A stretch of 24,737 bases of DNA from Bacillota bacterium (GCA_023443315.1 JAEZVA010000001.1:1-24737), one strand, 5' to 3'. Counted from the stretch's first letter, positions 1 to 7,550 are shown. Notes: generated by a model not told the origin, from the sequence alone. A program made the numbers and translations.

Positions 1-1000
1 AGACCTTCTCGATAGCCCTGTTGATGCTGTCAATCGCAGCCGATGCAGCCTCAGGCGTGGTCATGTCAAGCGACATCAGGCTTCCGTCGCCATCTTCGCT
101 TAAGTCAACAAGGGCAGAGGTTGTTCCGTCTGCCTGAACCAGCAGAGATTCGGCGTTCATCTTGTTAATGGATACGTCAATCTTGTCGGCCGTTGAAGAG
201 GTCGCACCAATCTGCAGTTCAAGTGCTTTGCCGTCAGCATTTCCGCCTGTAAAGCTTAGCACGGCCGTACCGCCGGCTGCGCCGCCGTCAGCTGTACCGG
301 TCAGTTCGATGGTAGCAAGTAGGGTTCCTTCCGCATCCTCGACTGTGATATCTCCAGCAGCATAGGTCAGCGTAAAGCCTTCAAGCTGATCATCATCAAC
401 TGTGACGGCGTCGGCAGCTGATACAGCAACTGTGATGCCATTGCTGAGTGCAGAAAGGAGCGCACTCTGCTGTGCTATAGTCAAATCAGCTTCAAGCGTA
501 ACATCAGCGGCTGTAATGCCTGTGGCATTGCCAGTTAACGCAACTGTAGCAGCGGGTGCGGTCGCAGTCGTTTCAGAATCCAGACTTCCATCAAACAGCT
601 TGATTCCGTTGAAGTTTGCGGTATCCGCTACGCGGTCAATTTCGTTGATGCGCGCGTTGATCTCGTCCTGAATCTTCTGGCGATCATCGGTGGTGATGGT
701 GCCGTTCTTTGCCTGCATCGCAAGAGTGTACATACGGCGAAGCGCGGTGTGGGTCTGGTCGAGCGCGCCTTCTGCGGTCTGCACCAGTGAGATGCCGTCC
801 TGGGCGTTCTTACTAGCCTGCTCAAGACCAGCAATCTGTGCTCTCATCTTCTCAGAGATTGCAAGACCTGCGGCGTCATCTGAAGCGCGGTTGATGGCCG
901 AGCCGGAAGACAGCTTCTCGAGGGACTTGGATAACTGGCTGTTGTTAACCGTCAGTCTGTTCAGCGTGTTCATTGCGCTGATGTTGTTACCAATACGCAT
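1..1000 (-). CDS. fliC: Flagellin, C-terminal end outside the window
   Basis: This is the major filament protein of the bacterial flagellum, exported through the flagellar type III system and polymerised outside the cell. Translating the minus strand from the ATG at 998-1000 gives a classic flagellin D0/D1 start: MRIGNNISAMNTLNRL, then SLEKLSSGSAINRASDDAAG, AISEKMRAQIAGLEQASKNA, QDGISLVQTAEGAL and, around residue 135, ANFNGIKLFDGS. About residues 140-300 form a variable, Ala/Thr/Asp/Gly-rich surface domain with very few Lys or Arg. The frame then re-enters the conserved C-terminal domain (AASAAIDSINRAIEKV) exactly where the window ends, so the last roughly 60-90 residues are missing. A GGAGG ribosome site lies at 1011-1015. 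The sigma-D-like promoter upstream fits late-class flagellar expression. The identity is very secure. Confidence 0.97.
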   Translation of the reverse strand, partial: MRIGNNISAMNTLNRLTVNNSQLSKSLEKLSSGSAINRASDDAAGLAISEKMRAQIAGLEQASKNAQDGISLVQTAEGALDQTHTALRRMYTLAMQAKNGTITTDDRQKIQDEINARINEIDRVADTANFNGIKLFDGSLDSETTATAPAATVALTGNATGITAADVTLEADLTIAQQSALLSALSNGITVAVSAADAVTVDDDQLEGFTLTYAAGDITVEDAEGTLLATIELTGTADGGAAGGTAVLSFTGGNADGKALELQIGATSSTADKIDVSINKMNAESLLVQADGTTSALVDLSEDGDGSLMSLDMTTPEAASAAIDSINRAIEKV

Positions 1001-1078
1001 AAAAATTTTTCCTCCTTGAGTTTTGTTTTTCCGTAAGGCAGGTAGGATTCATTCCGCCCCGCTTTGCTTACAAAACAT

Positions 1079-1105
1079 ATATCGTGATTTTTGAGGAAAA
1101 CTTTA
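1079..1105 (-). promoter_or_regulatory. Sigma-D (FliA)-type promoter of the flagellin gene
   Basis: On the minus strand TAAA (1102-1105) is followed by 15 bases and CACGATAT (1079-1086). The flagellar sigma-D/sigma-28 consensus is TAAA-N15-GCCGATAA/T, so the spacing is exact and 6 of 8 positions of the -10 element agree. It lies about 80 bases upstream of the flagellin start, leaving a 5' leader of roughly 70 nt. No sigma-A-like promoter was seen for this gene. Confidence 0.72.
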
Positions 1106-1201
1106 GCGTTTTATGAGGCTGATTTTGTAACTTTGTCACATTAATATTTTATAGGGTTGCTTTAAAGGGCATCAAGGATGCCGTTCTCTAAGTGGGGGCA
1201 A

Positions 1202-1239
1202 ATAAAAAAGAGGAACACGGCATACGCCGCATTCCTCTT
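1202..1239 (-). terminator. Intrinsic terminator after fba
   Basis: On the minus strand, just after the aldolase stop, two 14-base arms (1226-1239 and 1208-1221) pair with two G-T wobbles around a GTAT loop. A T-rich tail (TTTTTATT) follows. This is a textbook Rho-independent terminator and separates fba from the flagellin gene on the same strand. Confidence 0.92.
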
Positions 1240-1261
1240 GTAAAATATCCTATTCGATTGC

Positions 1262-2296
<1,035 letters not shown>

Positions 2297-2337
2297 GTTT
2301 TATTCTCCTTTATTGCTTGTTTGTAGATTTTGTTATA

Positions 2338-2366
2338 ATTATAACATTCAAAGCCCTACTAGTAAA
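2338..2366 (-). promoter_or_regulatory. Sigma-A promoter of fba (extended -10)
   Basis: The minus strand reads TTTACT (2361-2366), 17 bases, TATAAT (2338-2343). The TG one base before the -10 makes an extended -10 (TGTTATAAT). The predicted transcript starts about 35 bases before the fba ATG. A consensus -10 with optimal spacing fits high glycolytic expression. Confidence 0.85.
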
Positions 2367-2606
2367 CCGTTATCGCGAAAAACTCGCGCATGTATCGCAA
2401 TCTCGTTTATCTTTCTCGAAACGTCGGGGTTTTATCCTGCAAAAGCAACGCGGTTTTCGCCTCACCGTGTCGGTGCACCCAAACTGTCACTGTTTTGCCG
2501 GAGAGGTGTGTAAAAATTGCCACAAATATACAATGCACGATTTACACAATTTTTATATAAAAAAATAGCGCAAATGTAAATTCAAACCGACAAAGCCCTT
2601 GTTTCC
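2367..2606. other. Intergenic stretch, nothing assigned
   Basis: This is the divergent spacer between the fba promoter and the promoter of the HEAT-repeat gene; the whole gene-free gap is 2297-2711. I found no convincing ORF with a ribosome site, no terminator and no recognisable RNA motif. The right half, from about 2510, is AT-rich and could act as an upstream element for the rightward promoter. Confidence 0.5.
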
Positions 2607-2635
2607 TTGACTTTTACCAACCGCCATAGTAGTAT
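2607..2635 (+). promoter_or_regulatory. Probable sigma-A promoter of the HEAT-repeat gene
   Basis: TTGACT (2607-2612), 17 bases, TAGTAT (2630-2635). An overlapping TATAAA at 2633-2638 would need a 20-base spacer and is less likely. The predicted start is about 70 bases upstream of the ATG at 2712. Confidence 0.6.
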
Positions 2636-2711
2636 AAATAGGGAATAAAGCGATGATTTTATACAAAATACACGCGGCTTTAACAATATAATCTGTGAGG
2701 TGCATATAAGC

Positions 2712-3050
2712 ATGGCAAACGACAAAAAAGTTCAAGGAATCATCGAAGCTGCTCAAAAGGGAAAGTTGGATAAGGTATTATCCTTCTGCAGCAACAAGGA
2801 CCCGGAGATCCGCGAGGGCGCCGCTATGGCGATGCAGTATATCAAGCACGACGATACATACAACCAGCTTATTATTATGCTGCACGACCCCGACGCGAGT
2901 GTCCGTGTTGCCTCCGCAAATTCTCTTGGCTTTTCGGGCAGAAAATCCGGCATTGAGCATCTGCGTCACCAGATGAACCGCGACACTGATATCCGCGTAA
3001 AGGACGCCTGCAAGAATTCTATTGCATCCTTAAACGCAAACGGTAGATAA
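2712..3050 (+). CDS. Small HEAT-repeat protein
   Basis: This is a soluble 112-residue protein with helical HEAT/PBS-lyase-type repeats. The pattern DPEIREGAAMAMQYI, then DPDASVRVASANSLGFSG, then DTDIRVKDACKNSIASL shows three consecutive units of about 31 residues from about residue 27 to the end. There is no signal peptide or membrane segment. Such proteins usually act as protein-binding scaffolds; the partner here is unknown. An in-frame GTG at 2700 exists, but the ATG at 2712 sits 9 bases after TGTGAGGTG (2694-2702) and is preferred. It is a single-gene unit with its own promoter and a strong terminator. Function cannot be named beyond the fold. Confidence 0.85.
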   Translation: MANDKKVQGIIEAAQKGKLDKVLSFCSNKDPEIREGAAMAMQYIKHDDTYNQLIIMLHDPDASVRVASANSLGFSGRKSGIEHLRHQMNRDTDIRVKDACKNSIASLNANGR

Positions 3051-3068
3051 CAAAACAACCAAACGTAG

Positions 3069-3104
3069 GTCGGTTTGCGTAACAGCAGACCGACTTTTTG
3101 TTTT
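3069..3104 (+). terminator. Intrinsic terminator after the HEAT-repeat gene
   Basis: Ten-base arms GTCGGTTTGC (3069-3078) and GCAGACCGAC (3085-3094) with one wobble, a six-base loop and TTTTTGTTTT downstream. The T-tract reaches the stop codon of the convergent immA-like gene. The minus-strand reading lacks a T-tract, so this serves the plus strand only. Confidence 0.9.
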
Positions 3105-3105
3105 C

Positions 3106-3549
3106 TTAAAAATTCTGCGCGTAGCGCAGCTCGGCAAGCTCTATCGGCACGCCGTACAACAGCGCAATCTGCTCGGTACACACTGCGCCCGGGCAGCTGT
3201 GCTCCGCCTCCTCTGTGTCAATCAGCAAAAAGGCGCAAAACAGATCCGCCTCGCGTTCGTACCTTGGGCAGCAAAAGAAGGTATCTCTTTGCAGCTCCAG
3301 CACGTTATACTCGCTGTGCAAAAGGGCATGGGCAAGCTCGTGGGCGCACACCAGGCGCGCCGTGTTATCGGTTAACTTGTTGTTTAAATAGATAAAACGA
3401 TGCCCGCAGGTCATCTGGTAAAAGCCCTGCACCGTATCGGGCAGGTCGGCAAAGATGAGGTGAACCGAAAGCTCCGCGCACAGTTTAAATGGGTCGCGTG
3501 TATCATAACGGCTGACCAGCGATTGTACAAGCGCCATGATTCTGTTCAT
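3106..3549 (-). CDS. immA: ImmA/IrrE-family metallopeptidase
   Basis: This is a small zinc protease of the ImmA/IrrE type; in studied members (ImmA of ICEBs1, IrrE of Deinococcus) it cleaves or inactivates a partner XRE-type repressor. The 147-residue protein has the HELAH zinc motif at 70-74, followed by the downstream glutamate in YEREADLFCAFLL (about 96-108) that normally completes the metal site. It lies 36 bases downstream of the XRE gene on the same strand, the usual repressor-then-protease order, so it is predicted to control that repressor. The start at 3549 has AAAGGA about 12 bases upstream, somewhat far; the in-frame ATG four codons later has no better site. The family call is firm; the target is inferred from position. 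Confidence 0.93.
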   Translation of the reverse strand: MNRIMALVQSLVSRYDTRDPFKLCAELSVHLIFADLPDTVQGFYQMTCGHRFIYLNNKLTDNTARLVCAHELAHALLHSEYNVLELQRDTFFCCPRYEREADLFCAFLLIDTEEAEHSCPGAVCTEQIALLYGVPIELAELRYAQNF

Positions 3550-3585
3550 GAGATGATAGATTCCTTTCGTGGCAAGCGGGGTTCT

Positions 3586-3978
3586 TTAGCCTGTTTCGCC
3601 GCGTTTTTTTGCGTCTAGCTCCCGCGCGCGCTGTGCACCTAGTTCCAAGGCGTCAATAATCTGCTGCGTGCCCTCGGCATCCACCGGCTTACCGTGGAAC
3701 ATCAGCGCCTTTTGCTGTAGCAATACCTCCCGCATATCCGAGATAATATCCTCTAGCTGTATGGGCGAGCGAAGCTCCCTGCAGCAATCTGCACCCAAGA
3801 GATAATCGGCATTCACCGAAAACACCGAGCAGATGCGCATAATTGTTGCGGCGTCAGGCTCTCGCCTGCCCTGCTCGTACATTCCCACACAGCTTGAAGA
3901 GATGCCTAACATATTGCCGAGCTGCGCCTGTGTATACCCCGCTTCATTTCGCAGTGCACGCAATTTATGAGCGAACAT
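3586..3978 (-). CDS. XRE/Cro-CI-family transcriptional repressor
   Basis: This is a 130-residue DNA-binding protein. Residues about 5-60 form a helix-turn-helix (KLRALRNEAGYTQAQLGNML, then SSSCVGMYEQGRREPDAATI) ending in the common NADYLLG. The C-terminal half is helical and charged and probably serves dimerisation or protease recognition. The frame is open further upstream, but the ATG at 3978 has GAGAGGTG (3987-3994) eight bases away and is the real start. It is the first gene of an xre-immA pair, divergent from the gene at 4159. A GAAC-type palindrome straddles its start codon, suggesting autoregulation or control by LexA. The identity as an XRE regulator is secure. Confidence 0.94.
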   Translation of the reverse strand: MFAHKLRALRNEAGYTQAQLGNMLGISSSCVGMYEQGRREPDAATIMRICSVFSVNADYLLGADCCRELRSPIQLEDIISDMREVLLQQKALMFHGKPVDAEGTQQIIDALELGAQRARELDAKKRGETG

Positions 3979-3985
3979 ATATTCT
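3972..3985. promoter_or_regulatory. Candidate operator over the xre start codon
   Basis: CGAACATATATTCT matches the perfect palindrome at 4104-4117 in 12 of 14 positions, and lies across the xre start codon and the ribosome-site spacer. The GAAC half is intact; the other half is ATTC instead of GTTC. It could be a repressor or LexA site that shuts off xre itself. Confidence 0.5.
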
Positions 3986-3998
3986 TCACCTCTCACCC

Positions 3999-4027
3999 AA
4001 TATAGCACACCCCTGCCCAAAACACAA
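3999..4027 (-). promoter_or_regulatory. Sigma-A promoter of xre-immA
   Basis: The minus strand reads TTGTGT (4022-4027), 17 bases, TATATT (3999-4004). The predicted leader before the xre ATG is very short, about 12-15 bases, just enough to include the ribosome site, so the operator at 3972-3985 would sit just inside the transcript. Confidence 0.7.
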
Positions 4028-4066
4028 CCACTTTGCAACATTTACTTGAAAATTTTACTACTAATA

Positions 4067-4095
4067 TTGACACCACACAGTTCGTGTGATACCCT
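4067..4095 (+). promoter_or_regulatory. Probable rightward promoter of the 4159-4726 gene pair
   Basis: A perfect -35 TTGACA (4067-4072) is followed by 17 bases and TACCCT (4090-4095), which keeps only the three key -10 positions TA...T. A weak inverted repeat, CACAC-AGTTC-GTGTG (4074-4088), fills the spacer. A weak -10 behind a perfect -35, with palindromes around it, suggests a regulated promoter. Confidence 0.5.
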
Positions 4096-4103
4096 GAAAT
4101 TAT

Positions 4104-4117
4104 AGAACATATGTTCT
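4104..4117. promoter_or_regulatory. Perfect GAAC-N4-GTTC palindrome (LexA-like or XRE operator)
   Basis: AGAACATATGTTCT is a perfect 14-bp palindrome placed at about +1 to +15 of the rightward promoter. Its core is identical to the Gram-positive LexA/DinR box (consensus CGAAC-N4-GTTCG); only the outermost bases differ. It could instead be the binding site of the adjacent XRE repressor, since a near copy lies at the repressor's own start. Confidence 0.7.
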
Positions 4118-4158
4118 TTTTACTGAGGTCGATTGACCGGAAAGGGTAGGATGTGAAT

Positions 4159-4452
4159 ATGAACCGTACGTTGCGCGAGCTTGGGGAGGAATATCTGTAC
4201 CAGTGCAGGGGGATCCGTGCACAAATACGCATGCTGAGGCTTTTGTACAAAACGGCACCCGCACACCAGCTTCGTCAAATCGAGCAGCGCATTGCGGTAT
4301 TGTATGACGAGCACGGGCAGCTCAAACGAACTGGGCTGCATCTAGTCAACTACTACACAAAGCCCGACGCAGCACGTTCGCACGAGGGGCATCTGCTTGG
4401 TACGCGACTAACGAAGGAGGTGTTGCAGCATGAGCCGCAGACTCTCTCTTGA
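4159..4452 (+). CDS. Small basic protein of unknown function, control module
   Basis: This is a 97-residue, predominantly helical, Arg/Leu-rich protein (ELGEEYLYQCRGIRAQIRML, then HQLRQIEQRIAVLYDE) with no membrane segment; the N-terminal 60 residues could form a helical hairpin. I do not recognise the family. The ATG at 4159 lies eight bases after AAGGGTAGG and is preferred to the GTG at 4153. It is the first gene of the rightward unit and overlaps the next gene by 23 bases, so the two are translationally coupled and probably act together. Its place, divergent from an xre-immA pair and before a sigma-like gene, resembles small early genes of PBSX-like elements; that comparison is inference. 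Confidence 0.75.
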   Translation: MNRTLRELGEEYLYQCRGIRAQIRMLRLLYKTAPAHQLRQIEQRIAVLYDEHGQLKRTGLHLVNYYTKPDAARSHEGHLLGTRLTKEVLQHEPQTLS

Positions 4453-4726
4453 TTATAGCACCGCGTTTTTTCAGGACACCTGCCTGCAAGCCCATCGAGA
4501 TGCGCAGGGCAGTACCAATACGGGACAATATAGACGACTGCAAAGCGAAACCCTGCGGGTAATCAACACTCGCTTAACCACGCGCCAGCGCGAGCTGCTA
4601 ACGCGGTACTACCTGGGCGGCGAGAACATCCCCGAGCTTGCAAGGCTGTATCAGCTAAACAAGTCGACGGTGTCCCGCCACATCGCCTGTGCCAAGCGAA
4701 AGATCAAAAAGGCGGTAGAGCCTTGA
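4430..4726 (+). CDS. Sigma-70 region 4-like DNA-binding protein
   Basis: This 98-residue protein's C-terminal half reads LTTRQRELLTRYYLGGENIP, then ELARLYQLNKSTVSRHIACA and KRKIKKAVEP. That is a sigma-70 region 4/LuxR-like helix-turn-helix (about 49-94), as in small phage and conjugative-element regulators such as PBSX Xpf. Region 2 of a full sigma factor is absent, so it is either a minimal sigma-like activator or a plain DNA-binding regulator. The ATG follows AAGGAGGTG (4413-4421) and lies inside the end of the preceding gene. No terminator follows. Its target is not evident: no phage structural or transfer genes are near. Confidence 0.85.
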   Translation: MSRRLSLDYSTAFFQDTCLQAHRDAQGSTNTGQYRRLQSETLRVINTRLTTRQRELLTRYYLGGENIPELARLYQLNKSTVSRHIACAKRKIKKAVEP

Positions 4727-4779
4727 CTGCCCTAACCTTAGCATTTATCGCGTTCTGTTCTCCTGCGCAAAAACGGTTG

Positions 4780-4808
4780 TTGTCCCGCGCCGCATTTATT
4801 GGTATAAT
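4780..4808 (+). promoter_or_regulatory. Sigma-A promoter of the Gfo/Idh/MocA gene
   Basis: TTGTCC (4780-4785), 17 bases, consensus TATAAT (4803-4808), about 45 bases before the ATG at 4853. Confidence 0.82.
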
Positions 4809-4852
4809 AACCGCAACAGACCCTAAAACGGCGTAAATAGGAGGGCATTTTT

Positions 4853-5833
4853 ATGGGCATAATCAACTTCGGTATATTTTCAACTGGGGCGATTGCAGAA
4901 AAGTTCACCACCGTCTGCACCTATGTAGAAGGGTCCTGCGCTTACGGCGTTGCGTCGCGCACTGCGGATAAGGCGCAGGCGTTCGCCCAAAAAACCGGGG
5001 TGAAGCGTTTCTACGGCAGCTATGAGGAGATGGTAAAGGACCCGGATATCCATGCCGTATACGTCGCCACGCCGCACCCCATGCACTTTGAAAACTGTAT
5101 GCTTGCACTGCAAAACGGCAAGCACGTGCTGTGCGAAAAGCCGATGGTGATGACGCGTGAGCAGGCGGTTACACTATTTGAGTACGCAAAACAAAGCAAG
5201 CTGTTTCTGATGGAGGCGATGTGGTCGCGCTTTGTGCCCAACATGCTGACCGCGAAGCGGTGGATTGACGAGGGCGTTCTCGGTAAGCTGCATTTTATTG
5301 ACGTGATGCTCACCTTTGCGGTGGGCGACATCGACGCCGGTCATCGGCTTGTAGACCCTGCCTTGGGCGGCGGCTCGCTGTACGACCTAGGGATTTACAC
5401 CGTGGAACTCTCGTCGTTTCTCGCGGGCGCAAACCCCGTTGCGTATACTGGTCTTCACACCGATTTCTGCAAGGGCACCGACGCCACCGCCGTGATTGCC
5501 GCCAAATACCCCGGCGGTCTGCTTGCCACCATGCGCACTGGCATAGTGGTAGACAGCCACGAGGTGCTTACCGTTGTTGGGGACAAGGGACGCATTGAGA
5601 TTACGCGTCCGCACTTTGCAAACAACCTAAAGCTGTACCTCGGCGACACCCTGACCGAGGAGATTCAGATCGACTACGATATGCCGCGCGGTCATTCTTG
5701 GCAGCTTGCCGCGGTGTGTGACTATATCCGCGATGGCGTTACCGAAAGCCCCATTGTCCCTTATGCCGATACCATTGCGGCAATAGAGATGCTCGAAACG
5801 CTGAAAAAGGGCTTTGATTCTGAAAAGGGTTAA
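4853..5833 (+). CDS. Gfo/Idh/MocA-family NAD(P)-dependent oxidoreductase
   Basis: This is a cytosolic dehydrogenase of 326 residues with an N-terminal Rossmann fold (NFGIFSTGAIAEKF, 5-18) and the family's CEKPM motif at 94-98, whose Lys normally takes part in catalysis. The C-terminal alpha/beta domain contains EAMWSRF and GGGSLYDLGIYTVELSSFLA. These motifs place it nearest the trans-dihydrodiol/xylose dehydrogenase-like branch, so a sugar or polyol derivative is the likely substrate; the exact one cannot be read from sequence. The ATG is preceded by AGGAGG. It is monocistronic between its own promoter and a strong terminator, with no neighbouring sugar genes to suggest a pathway. Confidence 0.93.
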   Translation: MGIINFGIFSTGAIAEKFTTVCTYVEGSCAYGVASRTADKAQAFAQKTGVKRFYGSYEEMVKDPDIHAVYVATPHPMHFENCMLALQNGKHVLCEKPMVMTREQAVTLFEYAKQSKLFLMEAMWSRFVPNMLTAKRWIDEGVLGKLHFIDVMLTFAVGDIDAGHRLVDPALGGGSLYDLGIYTVELSSFLAGANPVAYTGLHTDFCKGTDATAVIAAKYPGGLLATMRTGIVVDSHEVLTVVGDKGRIEITRPHFANNLKLYLGDTLTEEIQIDYDMPRGHSWQLAAVCDYIRDGVTESPIVPYADTIAAIEMLETLKKGFDSEKG

Positions 5834-5901
5834 CAAGACTATCGTCAGATATCCCGGCACAAGGTGCTTGCCGTAACGGCTTTGCTGCATATAAAACAAT
5901 A

Positions 5902-5941
5902 GGGGGCATTGGCACTACAGTGTGCCGATGCCCCCTTCTTT
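5902..5941 (+). terminator. Strong, possibly bidirectional terminator
   Basis: Fourteen-base arms GGGGGCATTGGCAC (5902-5915) and GTGCCGATGCCCCC (5922-5935) with one wobble, then TTCTTT. On the minus strand the same stem is followed by TATTGTTTTAT, so it can also end the convergent SdpI-like gene. Confidence 0.92.
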
Positions 5942-5981
5942 GCATGCCTATTCGTATGGATAATGTAGGTTTATATCAACC

Positions 5982-6368
5982 CTATTTTCCTATTCTGTTG
6001 CCCCATCTGTCGAATGTTTTTCGCAAGGCTCGCTCTGTTGGAAGGATGGGTGCCACCAAAAACACGCATTGTACGATTGCCGTAACCCCACCCACATTGC
6101 CCACGGTATCTATGCTTTTCCCTAGCAAAATCAAAAATACCACGGCAACCAAAGCGGCAACGATAATCCCCAAAACAAACCATATCCGCCCAAAGTACCT
6201 GTGGGCAAACACCCATGTGTCCTTGTTTTTCGTAGACATCGCAGTGCGATACCCAAAGAAATCGTTAACCTGTTTGGGCGGTGTTTTTACAAACGCCCTG
6301 CCAAACCCTATCATCGTCGCCGACAACAGCAGGTTTACGGCCATCATAAACACCCAAAACCAAAACAC
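5982..6368 (-). CDS. SdpI-like membrane protein
   Basis: This integral membrane protein has about three helices: 5-25, 62-86 and around 92-108. Between the first two lies the SdpI-family signature GYRTAMSTKNKDTWVFAHRY (39-58). In Bacillus subtilis SdpI gives immunity to the SDP toxin and relays a signal to SdpR; most homologues are orphans with unknown roles. Here there is no SdpR-like gene, so immunity or envelope-stress function is inference. I choose the GTG at 6368 (128 residues) because GGAG (6377-6380) lies eight bases upstream. An earlier in-frame GTG overlaps that site, and the nearby ATG is out of frame. It has its own promoter with a palindrome in the leader. Confidence 0.85.
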   Translation of the reverse strand: MFWFWVFMMAVNLLLSATMIGFGRAFVKTPPKQVNDFFGYRTAMSTKNKDTWVFAHRYFGRIWFVLGIIVAALVAVVFLILLGKSIDTVGNVGGVTAIVQCVFLVAPILPTERALRKTFDRWGNRIGK

Positions 6369-6383
6369 ATCAAACACTCCTTA

Positions 6384-6397
6384 ACACTTCTAAGTGT
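6384..6397. promoter_or_regulatory. Palindrome in the SdpI-like gene leader
   Basis: ACACTT-CT-AAGTGT, a 6+2+6 inverted repeat directly downstream of the -10 at 6398-6403 and just before the ribosome site. The position fits an operator of an unknown repressor. Confidence 0.4.
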
Positions 6398-6427
6398 ATA
6401 TTACCGCAACCACCTTGAATAAGTCAA
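6398..6427 (-). promoter_or_regulatory. Sigma-A promoter of the SdpI-like gene
   Basis: The minus strand reads TTGACT (6422-6427), 18 bases, TAATAT (6398-6403). The -35 overlaps the foot of the hairpin at 6426-6455. Confidence 0.6.
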
Positions 6428-6455
6428 TGCCACCGACGTTACCGCCGATGGCATT
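6426..6455 (-). terminator. Hairpin after the CPBP gene, weak terminator candidate
   Basis: Thirteen-base arms (minus strand 6443-6455 with 6426-6438, two wobbles) close on a GTAA loop 21 bases after the CPBP stop codon. No T-tract follows, so it is not a canonical intrinsic terminator; it may stabilise the mRNA 3' end or end transcription only partly, letting the operon read into the SdpI-like gene. Confidence 0.5.
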
Positions 6456-6475
6456 CAAACCTGTTCTTACTACGT

Positions 6476-7504
6476 TTAATGTGCGCTTATGCCGAGCAGG
6501 CTGTTGATTGCCTCGGCAACCGGCGGCAGGTTCACTGCAATGCTGACTGCAAGCGAAAGAATAAACATGAGTACAAACAACGGGCTGCGCAGCAAGGTCT
6601 CAAACCGCTCACGTTTTGTAAGGGCAGAGCTGTCGGCACCAAGGCGCAGCTTGTCGCGATGCTTTACGAGTGTGATGATAAGCAGAACAATACCGGTAAT
6701 CACCGCTGCAACAACCAGCAGCCCAAGAATTGCAAGCACACCCATGTTTTCTGCGCCATAGAACGTTGCAATGGTAATGCCAAAGAAGTTGATGCAGATA
6801 TGGGTGATAATGCACGGAACCACCGACCCTGCACGTACATACATGATGCCGAGCATGATGCCAAGTGCTGTTGCATACAGCATCTGCGAGATGTTCACAT
6901 GGGCAAGCCCGAACAGCAGTGCCGACACGATAACCGCAAACCAGTTGCCGTGTTTCTTTAAGGTGCCAAGCAGCCCGCCGCGGAACAACACCTCTTCAAA
7001 CACTGGCGCAACCAGCACCATCCACAGGTAGTTGAGCACGATGCCAAGGGTACCGGTAGGCAGGTTTAGAAATGGATTTTTCTCGGTAACCTGCTCGAGC
7101 GAGCCGGATGCAATGATGTTGACGACGGTCGCTATCAGGTTAATAACGATGGTAACCGCATACATCATCGGGATTGCAGCCGCCACCTGACGGGTAGGCA
7201 GATTGCTTTTGGCAAACATGCCGCGCAGCCCACCATTTTTAAATACCCCCAGAATCCACAGCGCGATGGGCGTTGCCACTATATACACCCCTGCCGCCGA
7301 TACCGCCAAGATTAAAATCTGCTTCAGATTTTCGGATGCCCCCTGCGCGTCAAGCATTGCCGCAAACGGGATGGTGGCAAGATCAAACAGGATGCGCAGC
7401 AGCACCCATACCGATATTGCAGCCCCTGCGCGCGCTGCGGTTTTTGCAAGAGAGCCTTTCTCCTGCTGCGGGTCTAAGCTCCCGGTTGTCATGGTTTGTT
7501 CCAT
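6476..7504 (-). CDS. CPBP-family intramembrane metalloprotease
   Basis: This 342-residue multi-spanning protein of the CPBP (CAAX protease and bacteriocin-processing, Abi) family carries all three family motifs: EEVLFRG at 170-176, FGLAH at 198-202, and HICIN at 235-239. The first supplies the catalytic Glu pair and Arg. Eight or so hydrophobic helices surround them, and the first 20 residues are polar and cytosolic. Family members process prenylated or signal peptides or give bacteriocin self-immunity. The frame is open to 7594, but the ATG at 7504 with AAAGGGG upstream leaves a 46-base gap after the preceding permease gene and is preferred. It is the last gene of the gntR-ABC operon, suggesting a role in the same envelope response. 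Confidence 0.92.
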   Translation of the reverse strand: MEQTMTTGSLDPQQEKGSLAKTAARAGAAISVWVLLRILFDLATIPFAAMLDAQGASENLKQILILAVSAAGVYIVATPIALWILGVFKNGGLRGMFAKSNLPTRQVAAAIPMMYAVTIVINLIATVVNIIASGSLEQVTEKNPFLNLPTGTLGIVLNYLWMVLVAPVFEEVLFRGGLLGTLKKHGNWFAVIVSALLFGLAHVNISQMLYATALGIMLGIMYVRAGSVVPCIITHICINFFGITIATFYGAENMGVLAILGLLVVAAVITGIVLLIITLVKHRDKLRLGADSSALTKRERFETLLRSPLFVLMFILSLAVSIAVNLPPVAEAINSLLGISAH

Positions 7505-7550
7505 AATTGGCAAACCCCTTTCTGTTTTAGCTTTTTCTATTAACCAACTG

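Noticed and set aside
1168..1181. Short inverted repeat GGCATC-AA-GGATGCC-like upstream of the flagellin promoter
   Set aside because: Only six base pairs without a T-tract on either strand; too weak to call a terminator or operator.
3106..4726. Prophage or integrative element
   Set aside because: Only the control genes are present; no integrase, att-like direct repeats, structural, replication or transfer genes in the window.
6479..6961. Plus-strand open frame of 160 codons opposite the CPBP gene
   Set aside because: Cys/His/Gln-rich artefact composition antisense to a protein with all CPBP motifs; no promoter or ribosome site.
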